The notes: generated from the sequence alone by a model not told the origin. A DNA stretch of 64,000 bases from Luteimonas vadosa (GCF_039543545.1 NZ_BAABJY010000001.1:930001-994000); one strand, 5' to 3'. Counted from the stretch's first letter, positions 19,732 to 29,252 are shown. Numbers and translations: made by a program.

Positions 19732-20964
19732 TCATACGCTGCGCGTCGCCACCGCCGGCGGCACCGCGGCCGCGCGCCGCGCCGGCCAGAACACCGCGGC
19801 CTGCCCGAGCAGCCATAGCACCAGCGCACCGATCGGCAGGTAGGCCAGCGGCAGCCGGGGCAATTCGTAGCGGCCCATCAGCAACTGGTTGATCGCATAG
19901 GCCAGCACCATGCCCAGCACGATGCCCACCGTGGCCAGCAGGAAGTTCTCGGTCTGGAAGTAGCGCAGGATCTGCCCCCGGGTCGCGCCCAGCGCGCGGC
20001 GCACGCCGATCTGCTTGGTGCGTTGCTGGACCCAGAAGCTCGCCAGGCCGACGATGCCGAGGGCGGTGACCACCAGCAGCGCCACGATCACGGCGACCAG
20101 CAACCACGCCATCGAACGGTCCTGCCGGTAGTAGTCGGCACGGACCTGCTCGAAGGTCCTCGCGTCGTCTTCGGAGATGATGCGCGTCGGTCCGCTGGAT
20201 TCGAGCGTCTGCAACGCGGCACGGAGCACCTCCTGCCGCCGCGAAGGATCGTCGACGCGCAGCACGAAGCCGCCGCTGTCGTAGGGCATCCGCACCGGGA
20301 ACAGCAGCGAGTAATCGGACTCGGCTTCGCCGCCGATCTCGTTGGGGCGGGTCAGCCGTTCGACCACGCCCACGACGCGGTGCGGCGGGTCGCCCCAGCT
20401 GTAGATCGACTTGCCGACCGCGCTTTCGCCGGGGAAGAGCTTTTCCGCCACCGTCCGGGTGAGGATGACGGCAGGGATGCCGCGCTGGTCGCCAGGCGTG
20501 TTGAGGGCGTCCCATTCCACGAACTCGTCCGGCTGGAAACCGCGGCCCGCCACCAGGGTCAGTCCGAAAGCCTCCAGGGTCTGCTCGCTGCCCAGGTAGG
20601 TCGCCGCGCCGAGGTTGGGCTGCTCCTGGTCCTGGACCAGGTTGACCGAGCTGTTCCAGGACGAGTTGCCGAACGGGATCTGATTGACCGAGGCCGCGGC
20701 GGTCACGCCGGGAATCGCGCGCAATGCGGCGAGGTCCGCGCGCGTCACCGCCGCGGATTGCTCGTCCTTGGCCATGCCGCGGACGCGGACGGTGACCAGC
20801 GTGTCTTCGGCCAGCCCGCTGGGCTTGTCCATGCGTTCGATGCGCGACTGGATCAGGAACAGCGCGTTGCACACGATCGCGCACGACAGGGCGATCTCGA
20901 GCACGATCAGGGCCGCGGCGGTCTTGTGCCGCAGCAGCGTGGAGAGGATGGGGCGGATGTCCAT
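19732..20964 (-). CDS. ABC transporter permease, MacB/FtsX type (second permease)
   Basis: A 410-residue inner-membrane protein with the MacB layout: one N-terminal membrane helix (about residues 16-40), a large periplasmic domain (about 45-275), and three C-terminal helices in an FtsX domain (AWLLVAVIVALLVVTALGIVG, then TVGIVLGMVLAYAINQ, then a last helix around LPIGALVLWLLGQAAVFWPARRAA). The cytoplasmic loop RTKQIGVRRALGATRGQI is the family's conserved contact with the ATPase. It differs clearly from the neighbouring permease, so the pair probably forms a heterodimer. It starts 24 bases after the first permease. MacB-type machines pull substrates from the periplasm rather than across the inner membrane. 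Confidence 0.92.
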   Translation of the reverse strand: MDIRPILSTLLRHKTAAALIVLEIALSCAIVCNALFLIQSRIERMDKPSGLAEDTLVTVRVRGMAKDEQSAAVTRADLAALRAIPGVTAAASVNQIPFGNSSWNSSVNLVQDQEQPNLGAATYLGSEQTLEAFGLTLVAGRGFQPDEFVEWDALNTPGDQRGIPAVILTRTVAEKLFPGESAVGKSIYSWGDPPHRVVGVVERLTRPNEIGGEAESDYSLLFPVRMPYDSGGFVLRVDDPSRRQEVLRAALQTLESSGPTRIISEDDARTFEQVRADYYRQDRSMAWLLVAVIVALLVVTALGIVGLASFWVQQRTKQIGVRRALGATRGQILRYFQTENFLLATVGIVLGMVLAYAINQLLMGRYELPRLPLAYLPIGALVLWLLGQAAVFWPARRAAAVPPAVATRSV

Positions 20965-20988
20965 GGGATGCTCCGGGAAAGACGTCGG

Positions 20989-22299
20989 CTACAGCGACTT
21001 GAGCTGGAGGGCGGGCGGCACCTGCATCGCGCGCCAGGCAGGCAGCAGCCCGGCGAGCAGGCTCGCCACGAGCGCGAGGGCGAAGGTGGTCAGCAGCATC
21101 GCGGGGTCGAGCTGCACGAACTCGGCGTAGTTGGTCGGCTGCTTGCGCACGGCCCACAGGCCTAGCATGGCGAAGCCCAGGCCCAGCACGCCGCCGGCCA
21201 GGCCGATGGTGGCGGCCTCGACCAGGCACTGCAGGAAGATCGACCGTCGCGAGGCGCCCAGCGCCCGGCGCACGCCGATCTCGCTGCCGCGCCGGAGGAA
21301 CTTCGCCAGCAGCAGGCCGACCGTGTTGACCAGGCAGACCAGCAGGAAGCCGAACGCCAGCCACATCTGCAGGCGGACGTCGCCGGGGATGACCTGGTTG
21401 TAGTCCAGCCACGTCATCACGTCGCTGAGGCGGACGTTGGTCGGGCGCTCGAACCGGCCACTGGCGCGTTGCTGGTCGGAATAGTTGGCGAGGTAGGCAC
21501 GGTAGTCGTCCGCCCTGGCCGGGTCGTCAAGCTCGATCCAGTACTGGACCCAGGCGCAGGGCGCGTTCAATGCCTGCGCTCCGTCGGGATCGGCGCTGGT
21601 GTCGCCCCAGCAGTTCATGTTGCCGCTGCTGCCGTAGTCGAACTCGCGCGAGGTCGTGAACGGCAGGAAGACCTGTTCCTCGGTGCCATAGGACCGTTGG
21701 GTCATGTCGTAGAAGCGGGGCGCCATCCGCCAGCGGTCGAGTACCCCCACGATCCGGTAGTCGGTCTGGTTGAGGCGGATGGTCCGGCCGACGCTGTCCT
21801 CGCCACCGAACAGGCGGTCGTTGAGCTCCTTGGCGATGACCACCACCCTGGCGCGTGCCTCGTCCTCGGCCGCGGTCCAGGGGCGCCCATGGGCGAAGGG
21901 TGCCTCGAACATCGGGAAGAAGTCCGCCGAGGTGTAGCGCGATTCGATGGTGAATGGCGTCAGCCCCGGCGTCGACGGCTCCACCGCGAGCCCGCCGCCC
22001 GACATCATCACCTGCCGGTCGGCACGCCCGTCGCGCAGCAGGGCCTCGGCGTCGAAACGCGTCATCTGCGTCTCCGGGTCATCGCCGGGCGTGAAGCCGC
22101 GCATGGCCGCAGGATCCATCTGCACGTAGAACAGGCGGTCGCTCTTCTGCGGGATCGGGTCGCCGGAAAGCACGTGGAACACGGTCAGGGTGGTCATGCT
22201 GGCGCCGATGCCCAGCGCGATGGCGAGGACCATCAGCAGGGTCAGCACCCTGTTGCGCCGGAAGCTCCTGATCGCGAGGTTGAGGTAGTAGGCGAACAT
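20989..22299 (-). CDS. ABC transporter permease, MacB/FtsX type (first permease)
   Basis: A 436-residue MacB-type permease beginning MFAYYLNLAIRSFRRNRVLT, with an N-terminal helix at about 20-42, a periplasmic domain, and three C-terminal helices (MWLAFGFLLVCLVNTVGLLL, then FLQCLVEAATIGLAGGVLGL, then LTTFALALVASLLAGLLPAW). The conserved cytoplasmic loop is GSEIGVRRALGASRRSI. Compared with the second permease its periplasmic domain is longer and has a Cys-Trp pair (MNCWGDTSAD). It starts 10 bases after the ATPase stop. It acts with the adjacent ATPase, second permease and membrane-fusion protein; no outer-membrane channel gene is present, so TolC would be recruited from elsewhere. Confidence 0.92.
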   Translation of the reverse strand: MFAYYLNLAIRSFRRNRVLTLLMVLAIALGIGASMTTLTVFHVLSGDPIPQKSDRLFYVQMDPAAMRGFTPGDDPETQMTRFDAEALLRDGRADRQVMMSGGGLAVEPSTPGLTPFTIESRYTSADFFPMFEAPFAHGRPWTAAEDEARARVVVIAKELNDRLFGGEDSVGRTIRLNQTDYRIVGVLDRWRMAPRFYDMTQRSYGTEEQVFLPFTTSREFDYGSSGNMNCWGDTSADPDGAQALNAPCAWVQYWIELDDPARADDYRAYLANYSDQQRASGRFERPTNVRLSDVMTWLDYNQVIPGDVRLQMWLAFGFLLVCLVNTVGLLLAKFLRRGSEIGVRRALGASRRSIFLQCLVEAATIGLAGGVLGLGFAMLGLWAVRKQPTNYAEFVQLDPAMLLTTFALALVASLLAGLLPAWRAMQVPPALQLKSL

Positions 22300-22309
22300 G
22301 GCGCGCTCC

Positions 22310-23041
22310 TCAGGAAGCGACGGGGGTGGCGCCGTCTTGCGCGCGATGCGCCAGCCGGCTCAGGCTCGGCTCGACCGAGATGTCCGTGGCCATGCCGTCG
22401 ACGATGTGGACGTTGCGCTGTGCGCGCGAGGCCAGCTCCGGATCGTGGGTGACCATGATGATCGTGGTGCCCTGCTGGTTGATGTCCTCCAGCAGCTCCA
22501 GCACGCTGCGGGCCATCTGCGAGTCCAGGTTGCCGGTGGGTTCGTCCGCGAGCAGCAGGCGCGGGGAACCGGCCAGGGCGCGCGCGATCGCGGCGCGTTG
22601 CTGCTGGCCGCCGGAAAGCTCGGCGGGGAAATGCTTCATCCGGGAACCCAAACCGACCATGCCGAGCGAGTCCTCGATGCGCAGCTTGCGTTCGCTCGCC
22701 GGCATGCCGCGATAGCGCAAGGGGACGTCGACGTTGTCGAACAGGTTGAGGTCCGGGATCAGGTTGAACCCCTGGAAGATGAAGCCGATCTTCTGGTTGC
22801 GAAGCCGGCTGCGCGCGTCGTCCGACAGGCCCTTGACGTTCTCGCCGTCGAGCACGTACTCGCCGTCGGTGAAACTCTCGAGCAGGCCGGCGATGTTGAG
22901 GAAGGTGGTCTTGCCGGAACCGGAAGGACCGGTGATCGCGACGAACTCGCCTTCCTTGACGTGGAGGTCGAGCGAGCGCAGTGCGTGCGTCTCGACCAGC
23001 TCGGTGCGGTAGACCTTGGTGACCTGGCGCATGTCCAGCAT
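22310..23041 (-). CDS. ABC transporter ATPase, LolD/MacB type
   Basis: A 243-residue ATPase energising the two permeases. Walker A is GPSGSGKTT, the signature LSGGQQQRAAIARAL, Walker B LLLADEPTGNLD, and the H-loop lies in IIMVTHDPELA. ATG 23041 is chosen because AAAAAGGAACC gives a ribosome site and the protein then starts MLDMRQVTKVYRTELVE, as this family does; the open frame upstream is Pro-rich. A UUCG-loop hairpin lies between this gene and the small protein gene upstream, so its level may be set lower than that of the small protein. Confidence 0.95.
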   Translation of the reverse strand: MLDMRQVTKVYRTELVETHALRSLDLHVKEGEFVAITGPSGSGKTTFLNIAGLLESFTDGEYVLDGENVKGLSDDARSRLRNQKIGFIFQGFNLIPDLNLFDNVDVPLRYRGMPASERKLRIEDSLGMVGLGSRMKHFPAELSGGQQQRAAIARALAGSPRLLLADEPTGNLDSQMARSVLELLEDINQQGTTIIMVTHDPELASRAQRNVHIVDGMATDISVEPSLSRLAHRAQDGATPVAS

Positions 23042-23072
23042 GGAAGGTTCCTTTTTCGATGGGAGGGGTGGG

Positions 23073-23098
23073 GCCGGTCCGCGCGAACGCGGACCGGC
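23073..23098 (-). terminator. UUCG-loop hairpin after the 73-residue gene
   Basis: On the minus strand GCCGGTCCGCG, loop TTCG and CGCGGACCGGC form a perfect 11-bp stem beginning 11 bases after the small gene's stop and ending 31 bases before the ATPase start. There is no T-run. It would suit a stabilising 3' end or partial terminator that raises the first two genes over the transporter genes. Confidence 0.65.
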
Positions 23099-23108
23099 GG
23101 GCAGGGGG

Positions 23109-23330
23109 TCAGCCGATGCGGAACAGCATCGGCTCGGCGCGGCCGGGATGGCCGAGGAAGCGTGGCCTGCGCCCGGCGGCGCGGAAGCTGCAGGCGTTGG
23201 CGGAGGGCACGGGACCACCGTCGCGACGCGCATGGAAGTCGAGGATCTCCGAAAGGCGCACCGGGGCCGCGTCGGCGAGCTCCTGCGAAGTCCAGTGGAG
23301 GTCGAAGGGATACTGCAGGGAAGCGTTCAT
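23109..23330 (-). CDS. 73-residue protein of unknown function in the exporter operon
   Basis: I do not recognise this gene. It starts two bases after the membrane-fusion protein stop and ends 67 bases before the ATPase start. Codon third positions are overwhelmingly G or C, like the real genes around it. The protein begins MNASLQYPFDLHW, has an acidic middle (ELADAAPVRLSEILDF), a GG pair at residues 38-39, a single Cys47, and a basic C-terminal third ending FLGHPGRAEPMLFRIG. It has no signal peptide or membrane helix. Being second in a MacB-like operon and followed by a strong hairpin, it could be an exported peptide, a precursor, or a small regulatory partner. No protease or modifying-enzyme gene is adjacent. 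Confidence 0.65.
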   Translation of the reverse strand: MNASLQYPFDLHWTSQELADAAPVRLSEILDFHARRDGGPVPSANACSFRAAGRRPRFLGHPGRAEPMLFRIG

Positions 23331-23332
23331 GG

Positions 23333-24637
23333 TCACTGTCCTGAGATGCGGATGCGTTCCGCGTTGTCGAACTGGTTGCTGCCGGAGACGACGATGCGTT
23401 CGCCCTCCTGCAGACCCGAGAGGATCTCCACCGCCGCCAGGCTGCTGGCGCCCGTCTGGATCGGACGACGCACCGCCGTGTTCCCATCCACCACGTAGGC
23501 GAAGCGCCCGCCGTCCTGCTCCAGGAATGGGCCGCGTTCGACCTTGAGCACGTTGCGGCGGGTGTCGAGCACGATGCGTGCCGACAGGCGCTGGTTCTGG
23601 CGCAGTCCCGGGGGCTGCTTGCCGTCGGTGAAGCGCAGCCGTGCGGTCACTTCGCCGTTGACGACTTCCGGCGACACCGCGGCGACTTCGGCGGGGAAGG
23701 TCTGGTTGTTGCTGGAAATCCGGGCCGGCATGCCGATGCCCAGCTCGCGGGCGAAGCTTTCCGGCACCTTGATCTCGACCTCGAACCGGCTCAGGTCGAC
23801 GACGGAGAGCACCGGTGCATTGGCGGCCACGTTGGTGCCCTGCGCGACCTGCACCTGGCCGACCTGGCCGTCGAACGGCGCGCGCAAGGTGAGCGCGTCG
23901 ACCTGGCGCTGCATCTCGGCGACCACGGCCTGCTGGCGGTCGGCGAGCAGGCGCTTGTTGCGCGTGTCCAGTCCGGCGCCGCGTCCCTGAAGGCCCAGGT
24001 CCTGGCGCGCGTGGGCGACGCCGATCTCGGTACGCTTGAGCTCGTCCCGCGCCTTGGCCACGTCCACCTGGGCGACCGCGCCGCCCTCGAAGCCGCGCTG
24101 ATAGCGCTCCAGGTCGCGCTGCGCGGCGATGCGTTCGATCTCGGCCTGGTCGAAGGCCTTGCGCGCGGCGGAACGCAGCAGCTGGGCGTCCAGCGTTGCG
24201 CGCCCGGCCTCGGCCTGCAGGCTGGCCAGGGTGGACTGTTCCTGGACCAGCCGGCTGCGCAGTTCCGGGCTGTCGATGACGGCCAGCGCCTGCCCTTTCC
24301 CGACCGCATCGCCCGCCACGACCTTCAAGGCGACCGTGCCGCCGGCGATGGCGTAGAGCGTCGGGCTGTTGGCGGCGATGACCCGGCCGTCGGCGGAGAT
24401 GTCGCGGACCAGGTCGCCGCGCTCGACCTCGGCGATGCGCAGCCGGGCGGCGTCGAAGGAGCGTCCGCCGCCGGCCCAGCCGGCGACCACCCAGGTGACC
24501 AGGGCAAGCAGTGCGGCGCCCGCGCCCGCGGCGACCAGCCAACGCTTGCGCCGAAGGGGAGAAGCCGAGGGCCGCGACAGGACCTGGTCCTGTGCGGCGG
24601 TATCGCGGATGCGGGGACGCTGCTGCATGCTTGCCAT
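23333..24637 (-). CDS. Membrane-fusion protein (HlyD/MacA-like) of the exporter module
   Basis: A 434-residue periplasmic adaptor, first gene of the module. One N-terminal membrane anchor (WLVAAGAGAALLALVTWVVAGW, about residues 33-53) is followed by a barrel-sandwich (lipoyl-like) half, a long helical hairpin (about 110-215, ending near residue 215) and the return strand with TLRAPFDGQVGQVQVAQG. C-terminal beta domains end in EGERIVVSGSN. It would join the FtsX-type permeases to a TolC-like channel. Two ATGs are possible, 24637 and 24628; neither has a strong ribosome site. The sigma-54 promoter at 24664-24680 predicts a transcript start near 24653, so the leader is only about 16-25 bases. 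Confidence 0.9.
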   Translation of the reverse strand: MASMQQRPRIRDTAAQDQVLSRPSASPLRRKRWLVAAGAGAALLALVTWVVAGWAGGGRSFDAARLRIAEVERGDLVRDISADGRVIAANSPTLYAIAGGTVALKVVAGDAVGKGQALAVIDSPELRSRLVQEQSTLASLQAEAGRATLDAQLLRSAARKAFDQAEIERIAAQRDLERYQRGFEGGAVAQVDVAKARDELKRTEIGVAHARQDLGLQGRGAGLDTRNKRLLADRQQAVVAEMQRQVDALTLRAPFDGQVGQVQVAQGTNVAANAPVLSVVDLSRFEVEIKVPESFARELGIGMPARISSNNQTFPAEVAAVSPEVVNGEVTARLRFTDGKQPPGLRQNQRLSARIVLDTRRNVLKVERGPFLEQDGGRFAYVVDGNTAVRRPIQTGASSLAAVEILSGLQEGERIVVSGSNQFDNAERIRISGQ

Positions 24638-24663
24638 GGGTGAGGGTTGCCTGCCCTTGCCTA

Positions 24664-24680
24664 CGCAATCCCCGTGCCAA
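24664..24680 (-). promoter_or_regulatory. Sigma-54 (-24/-12) promoter of the exporter operon
   Basis: On the minus strand the sequence reads T-TGGCACG-GGGA-TTGC-G, matching the sigma-54 consensus TGGCACG-N4-TTGC at every conserved position. It faces the membrane-fusion protein gene, whose ATG is about 27 bases beyond the -12 element. The same operon encodes a sigma-54 activator, which supports the call and implies autoregulation. Confidence 0.9.
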
Positions 24681-24683
24681 TTG

Positions 24684-24696
24684 CAAGCTATTGATT
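24684..24696 (-). promoter_or_regulatory. IHF binding site upstream of the sigma-54 promoter
   Basis: AATCAA-TAGC-TTG on the minus strand fits the IHF consensus WATCAA-N4-TTR exactly. An AT-rich stretch with TGATTTTAT repeated at a 10-base period (24692-24710) lies beside it. Its place between the activator sites and the promoter is where IHF bends DNA at sigma-54 promoters. Confidence 0.75.
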
Positions 24697-24720
24697 TTAT
24701 GTGATTTTATCGATTGTCAG

Positions 24721-24757
24721 AGTGTCCGCCCGGACACTCCGTCCGTCCGGCCGGACG
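24721..24757. promoter_or_regulatory. Upstream activator sites: two GTCCG palindromes
   Basis: AGTGTCCG-CC-CGGACACT (24721-24738) and CGTCCGGCCGGACG (24744-24757) are perfect palindromes sharing the form NGTCCG-N2-CGGACN. Their centres are 21 bp apart, two helical turns, so both face the same side of the DNA. They lie about 75-100 bp upstream of the predicted exporter start. A further half-site CGTCCG occurs at 24767-24772. They are the likely sites of the operon's own sigma-54 activator, and might also influence glmS. Confidence 0.8.
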
Positions 24758-24815
24758 CTTCGGCGACGTCCGGCGTTTAAACTTGCGCACGGTGCCTTCG
24801 CGTCCTGCGGGGGCG

Positions 24816-24836
24816 GCATCCGGGTGCACCGGATGC
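24816..24836 (+). promoter_or_regulatory. Hairpin in the glmS leader
   Basis: GCATCCGG, loop GTGCA and CCGGATGC form an 8-bp stem ending 28 bases before the glmS start. It may affect glmS mRNA stability or translation. No glmS ribozyme or small-RNA pairing site was recognised. Confidence 0.4.
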
Positions 24837-24864
24837 GGCCAACACACAACACGGAACAACCCCT

Positions 24865-26697
<1,833 letters not shown>

Positions 26698-26698
26698 C

Positions 26699-26782
26699 GT
26701 AGGGCGGGCCTTGGCCCGACTTGGCCCCTGCGCGGGCGGCGAGCGAAAACGACAGGTCATGGTGGGCCGAGGCCCACCCTCC
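26699..26782. repeat. REP-like inverted repeats between glmS and dinB
   Basis: Two short palindromic units lie here: GGGCGGGCCTTGGCCCGAC at 26702-26720 and GGTGGGCCGAGGCCCACC at 26761-26778. Units of this kind (gggc-ggcc cores near TAGGG) recur in xanthomonad intergenic DNA. The second unit forms a 7-bp stem. Confidence 0.55.
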
Positions 26783-26806
26783 GTCGCCTGCCATGCGTTG
26801 CGCCCG

Positions 26807-26812
26807 CATAAT
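26807..26812 (+). promoter_or_regulatory. Possible -10 element just before dinB
   Basis: CATAAT ends seven bases before the GTG start of dinB, so transcription would begin at or near the start codon. No good -35 is seen, and no LexA box was recognised here. Confidence 0.35.
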
Positions 26813-26818
26813 CGTCCA

Positions 26819-27886
26819 GTGCGCAAGATCCTGCACATCGACATGGACGCGTTCTACGCCTCGGTGGAGCAGCGCGATGATCCGTCGCTGCGCGGACGTC
26901 CGGTGGTGGTGGCCTGGCGCGGCGCACGCTCCGTGGTGTGCGCGGCGTCCTATGAGGCGCGGGTATTCGGGGTGAGGTCCGCGATGCCGGCGGTGCGCGC
27001 CGAGCGATTGTGCCCGGACGCCGTCTTCGTGCCGCCGGATTTCACGCGCTACAAGGCGGTGTCGCGGCAGGTCCGGGAAATCTTCCAGCGCCATACCGAC
27101 CTGGTCGAGCCGCTGTCGCTGGACGAGGCCTACCTCGATGTCACCGAGCCGAAGATCGCGTCGCCCAGTGCCACCGCCACTGCGGAAGCCATCCGCGCAC
27201 GGATCCGCGAGGAGACGGCGTTGACCGCGTCGGCCGGCGTGGCGCCCAACAAGTTCCTGGCCAAGATCGCCTCGGACTGGAACAAGCCCGATGGCGTATT
27301 CGTGGTCAAGCCGGCCCAGGTGGAGGCCTTCCTCACGCCCTTGCCGGTGGCGCGCATTCCCGGCGTCGGCAAGGTCATGCAGAAGAAGCTCGCGGAGCTC
27401 GGCGTGACCACGGTCGGCGAGCTCCGCGAGGTCCCCGCCGCGGAGCTCCAGGCGCGGTTCGGCAGCTTCGGCGGAAAGCTGGCGCAGCGCGCACGCGGCA
27501 TCGACGACCGCCCGGTGCAGCCCGACCAGCCGGTGCAGTCGATCTCGGCCGAGGACACCTTCGAGTCGGACCTGCCGCTGGACCAGCTGGAACCGGCGAT
27601 CCGCCGCCTGGCGGAAAAGGCCTGGCTGGCCACGCGCAAGACCAACCGCGTCGGCCGCACCGTGGTGCTCAAGCTCAAGACCGACCGCTTCCGCATCCTC
27701 ACCCGGAGCCACACGCCCGACGTGCCGCCGGAGTCGCTGCAACGGTTCACCGACATCGCGCTCGCCTTGCGGGGCCGCGTCGACCTGCCCGGGTCCACGC
27801 GCTACCGGCTGGTGGGCGTCGGGTTGGCGGGATTCCGCGAGCGGGACGAAGTGCTGGATTCCCAGGCGGGACTGTTCGACGGCTAG
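26819..27886 (+). CDS. dinB: DNA polymerase IV (Y family)
   Basis: A 355-residue translesion polymerase. Catalytic acidic residues are visible in HIDMDAFYASVE (near residue 8) and SLDEAYLDVT (near residue 103). The fingers, the helix-hairpin-helix region (ARIPGVGKVMQKKLAELGV) and the little-finger domain up to about residue 345 are complete. It ends in QAGLFDG rather than a clear extended beta-clamp motif, though QAGLF resembles the clamp-binding QLxLF pattern. GTG 26819 is the start that gives the standard N-terminus (VRKILHIDMDAF). Its stop overlaps the convergent LABN-domain gene by four bases. Confidence 0.95.
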   Translation: MRKILHIDMDAFYASVEQRDDPSLRGRPVVVAWRGARSVVCAASYEARVFGVRSAMPAVRAERLCPDAVFVPPDFTRYKAVSRQVREIFQRHTDLVEPLSLDEAYLDVTEPKIASPSATATAEAIRARIREETALTASAGVAPNKFLAKIASDWNKPDGVFVVKPAQVEAFLTPLPVARIPGVGKVMQKKLAELGVTTVGELREVPAAELQARFGSFGGKLAQRARGIDDRPVQPDQPVQSISAEDTFESDLPLDQLEPAIRRLAEKAWLATRKTNRVGRTVVLKLKTDRFRILTRSHTPDVPPESLQRFTDIALALRGRVDLPGSTRYRLVGVGLAGFRERDEVLDSQAGLFDG

Positions 27887-28236
27887 CCGGTCGAACCCTG
27901 CTCGGGCGGCACGCGGTCGCGGTTCCAGCCGCGGTGGCGGATGTCCAGCCACAGGCTGTAGCCGGCGGTGAAGGCCGGGAACAGGTTCTGCACGATGCCG
28001 ACCGCATCCTGCTTCTGCGAGAACACGAAGTAGCTCAGCGTCATCAGGCTGCCGACGATGCTCATGTACCAGAACGCGCGCGGGATGACCGGCTTGCGCG
28101 CGCGGCGGGTGGCGATGAACTGCACCACCCAGCGCGTGCCGAACATCAGCGCGCCGGTGAGGCCGATCAGCTTCCACGGCGACATGTGGATGCCCGTCCA
28201 GGCCAGCCAGGCGATCTCGGTATCCATGACACCCAT
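27883..28236 (-). CDS. Lipid A biosynthesis N-terminal domain (LABN) protein
   Basis: A 117-residue protein with three hydrophobic segments (KLIGLTGALMFGTRWVVQF; AFWYMSIVGSLMTLSYFVFS; AVGIVQNLFPAFTAGYSLWLDI), the pattern of the small LABN family. The family name comes from fusion to lipid A disaccharide synthase in some bacteria; the exact role is unknown, but a link to lipid-linked sugar handling is likely. It follows a family 2 glycosyltransferase by six bases in the same operon, a pairing seen elsewhere. The start may be 28236 or 28227. It overlaps the end of dinB. Confidence 0.85.
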   Translation of the reverse strand: MGVMDTEIAWLAWTGIHMSPWKLIGLTGALMFGTRWVVQFIATRRARKPVIPRAFWYMSIVGSLMTLSYFVFSQKQDAVGIVQNLFPAFTAGYSLWLDIRHRGWNRDRVPPEQGSTG

Positions 28237-28242
28237 GCCGGT

Positions 28243-28986
28243 TCAGAGCTCCTCGATGGCGGTGCGCTTCGCGCGCCGGATCAGCCAGGCCACGCCACGC
28301 AGGTCGCTGATGCCGGCCAGCGCGCGGCCCAGGTTGTCGTATTTCGACACGCCGCTGGCGCGCGGCCGATGGTTGACCGGCACGCTGGCGGTCTTCCAGC
28401 CATCGCGCTGCATCAGCGCCGGCACGTAGCGGTGCATGTGGTCGAAGTAGGGCAGCGACAGGAAGGCGGCGCGTTCGAACAGCTTGGTGCCGCAACCGGT
28501 GTCCGGGGTGTCGTCGCGCAATGCCCAGGTGCGGATCGCGTTGGCCCACTTCGACGCCCAGCGCTTGCTCCCCGAATCCCGGCGCTGCACCCGCCACCCG
28601 GCGAACAGCTTGACGTCGGCATCGGCGGCATCGCGCGCCTGCAGCAGCCGAGGGATGTCCGCCGGATCGTTCTGGCCGTCGCCGTCCAGGGTCGCGATCC
28701 AGGCACCTCGCGCGGCCAGCACGCCGTTGCGGATCGCCGTGCTCTGTCCGCTGCGGGACTGGTGGCGCAGGATGCGCAGTTCCGGGATGCCTGGCTGGAG
28801 CGCCTGCAGCGCAGCCACGGTTCCGTCGGAGCTGCAGTCGTCGACGCAGACGATCTCGAAGGCGGTGACACCACGCAATGCCTCCGCGGTCTCCTCGACC
28901 AGCGCCGGCAGGTTGCCGGCCTCGTTGAAGGCCGGGATTACGACCGACAGGGGAAGCGACGCCGCCTCACCGGCCATCGGCGGCAT
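28243..28986 (-). CDS. Family 2 glycosyltransferase, dolichol-phosphate-mannose synthase type
   Basis: A 247-residue GT-A fold enzyme that probably moves a sugar to polyprenyl phosphate. The opening SVVIPAFNEAGNLPALVEE is typical; metal-binding and catalytic acidic residues lie in VDDCSSDGT and in the TLDGDGQNDP block. No C-terminal membrane helices follow, unlike ArnC or GtrB, so it is soluble or membrane-associated. The next gene encodes a LABN protein, which could supply the membrane part. The start may be 28986 or Met4 at 28977. The acceptor is unknown; lipid A or another surface glycan is the natural guess. Confidence 0.88.
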   Translation of the reverse strand: MPPMAGEAASLPLSVVIPAFNEAGNLPALVEETAEALRGVTAFEIVCVDDCSSDGTVAALQALQPGIPELRILRHQSRSGQSTAIRNGVLAARGAWIATLDGDGQNDPADIPRLLQARDAADADVKLFAGWRVQRRDSGSKRWASKWANAIRTWALRDDTPDTGCGTKLFERAAFLSLPYFDHMHRYVPALMQRDGWKTASVPVNHRPRASGVSKYDNLGRALAGISDLRGVAWLIRRAKRTAIEEL

Positions 28987-29252
28987 CCATCCACGACACG
29001 GCGTGGGCGGGCGCCAGGCCCGGCCTCGTCCACTCGAGACTGCCGGTGTCCATGCCGGCGTCGGATTCGGGAAACCACCACAACATCATGCTTCGTGGTC
29101 TGCGTTTGCGCGTCTGCGGCAAGGGTATCGCACCGCCCGCAGCGTTTCCGCCAGCCATCGACGCGGGACCGGTGGTGGGCACGCCAGCCCTGCGCGGCGT
29201 TGGTCCCCCGATGCGGGCTGACGTCTACAGGCTGCGGACGCCGCCCCCGGGC

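Noticed and set aside
23214..23252. Possible double-glycine leader in the 73-residue protein (LSEILDFHARRDGG)
   Set aside because: The GG and LSE look suggestive, but the hydrophobic position at -4 is Arg and the spacing does not fit the leader consensus. No C39 peptidase domain is present in the transporter ATPase.
24684..24720. Sigma-70 promoter for glmS at TTGCAA (24681) with an AT-rich -10
   Set aside because: The best -10 candidates match only half of the consensus, and the segment is better explained as the IHF region of the opposite promoter.
28967..29182. A 71-residue frame upstream of the glycosyltransferase, containing MMLWWFPESDAG
   Set aside because: The composition is plausible near its middle, but there is no ribosome site and no known relative, and it overlaps the start of the glycosyltransferase gene.
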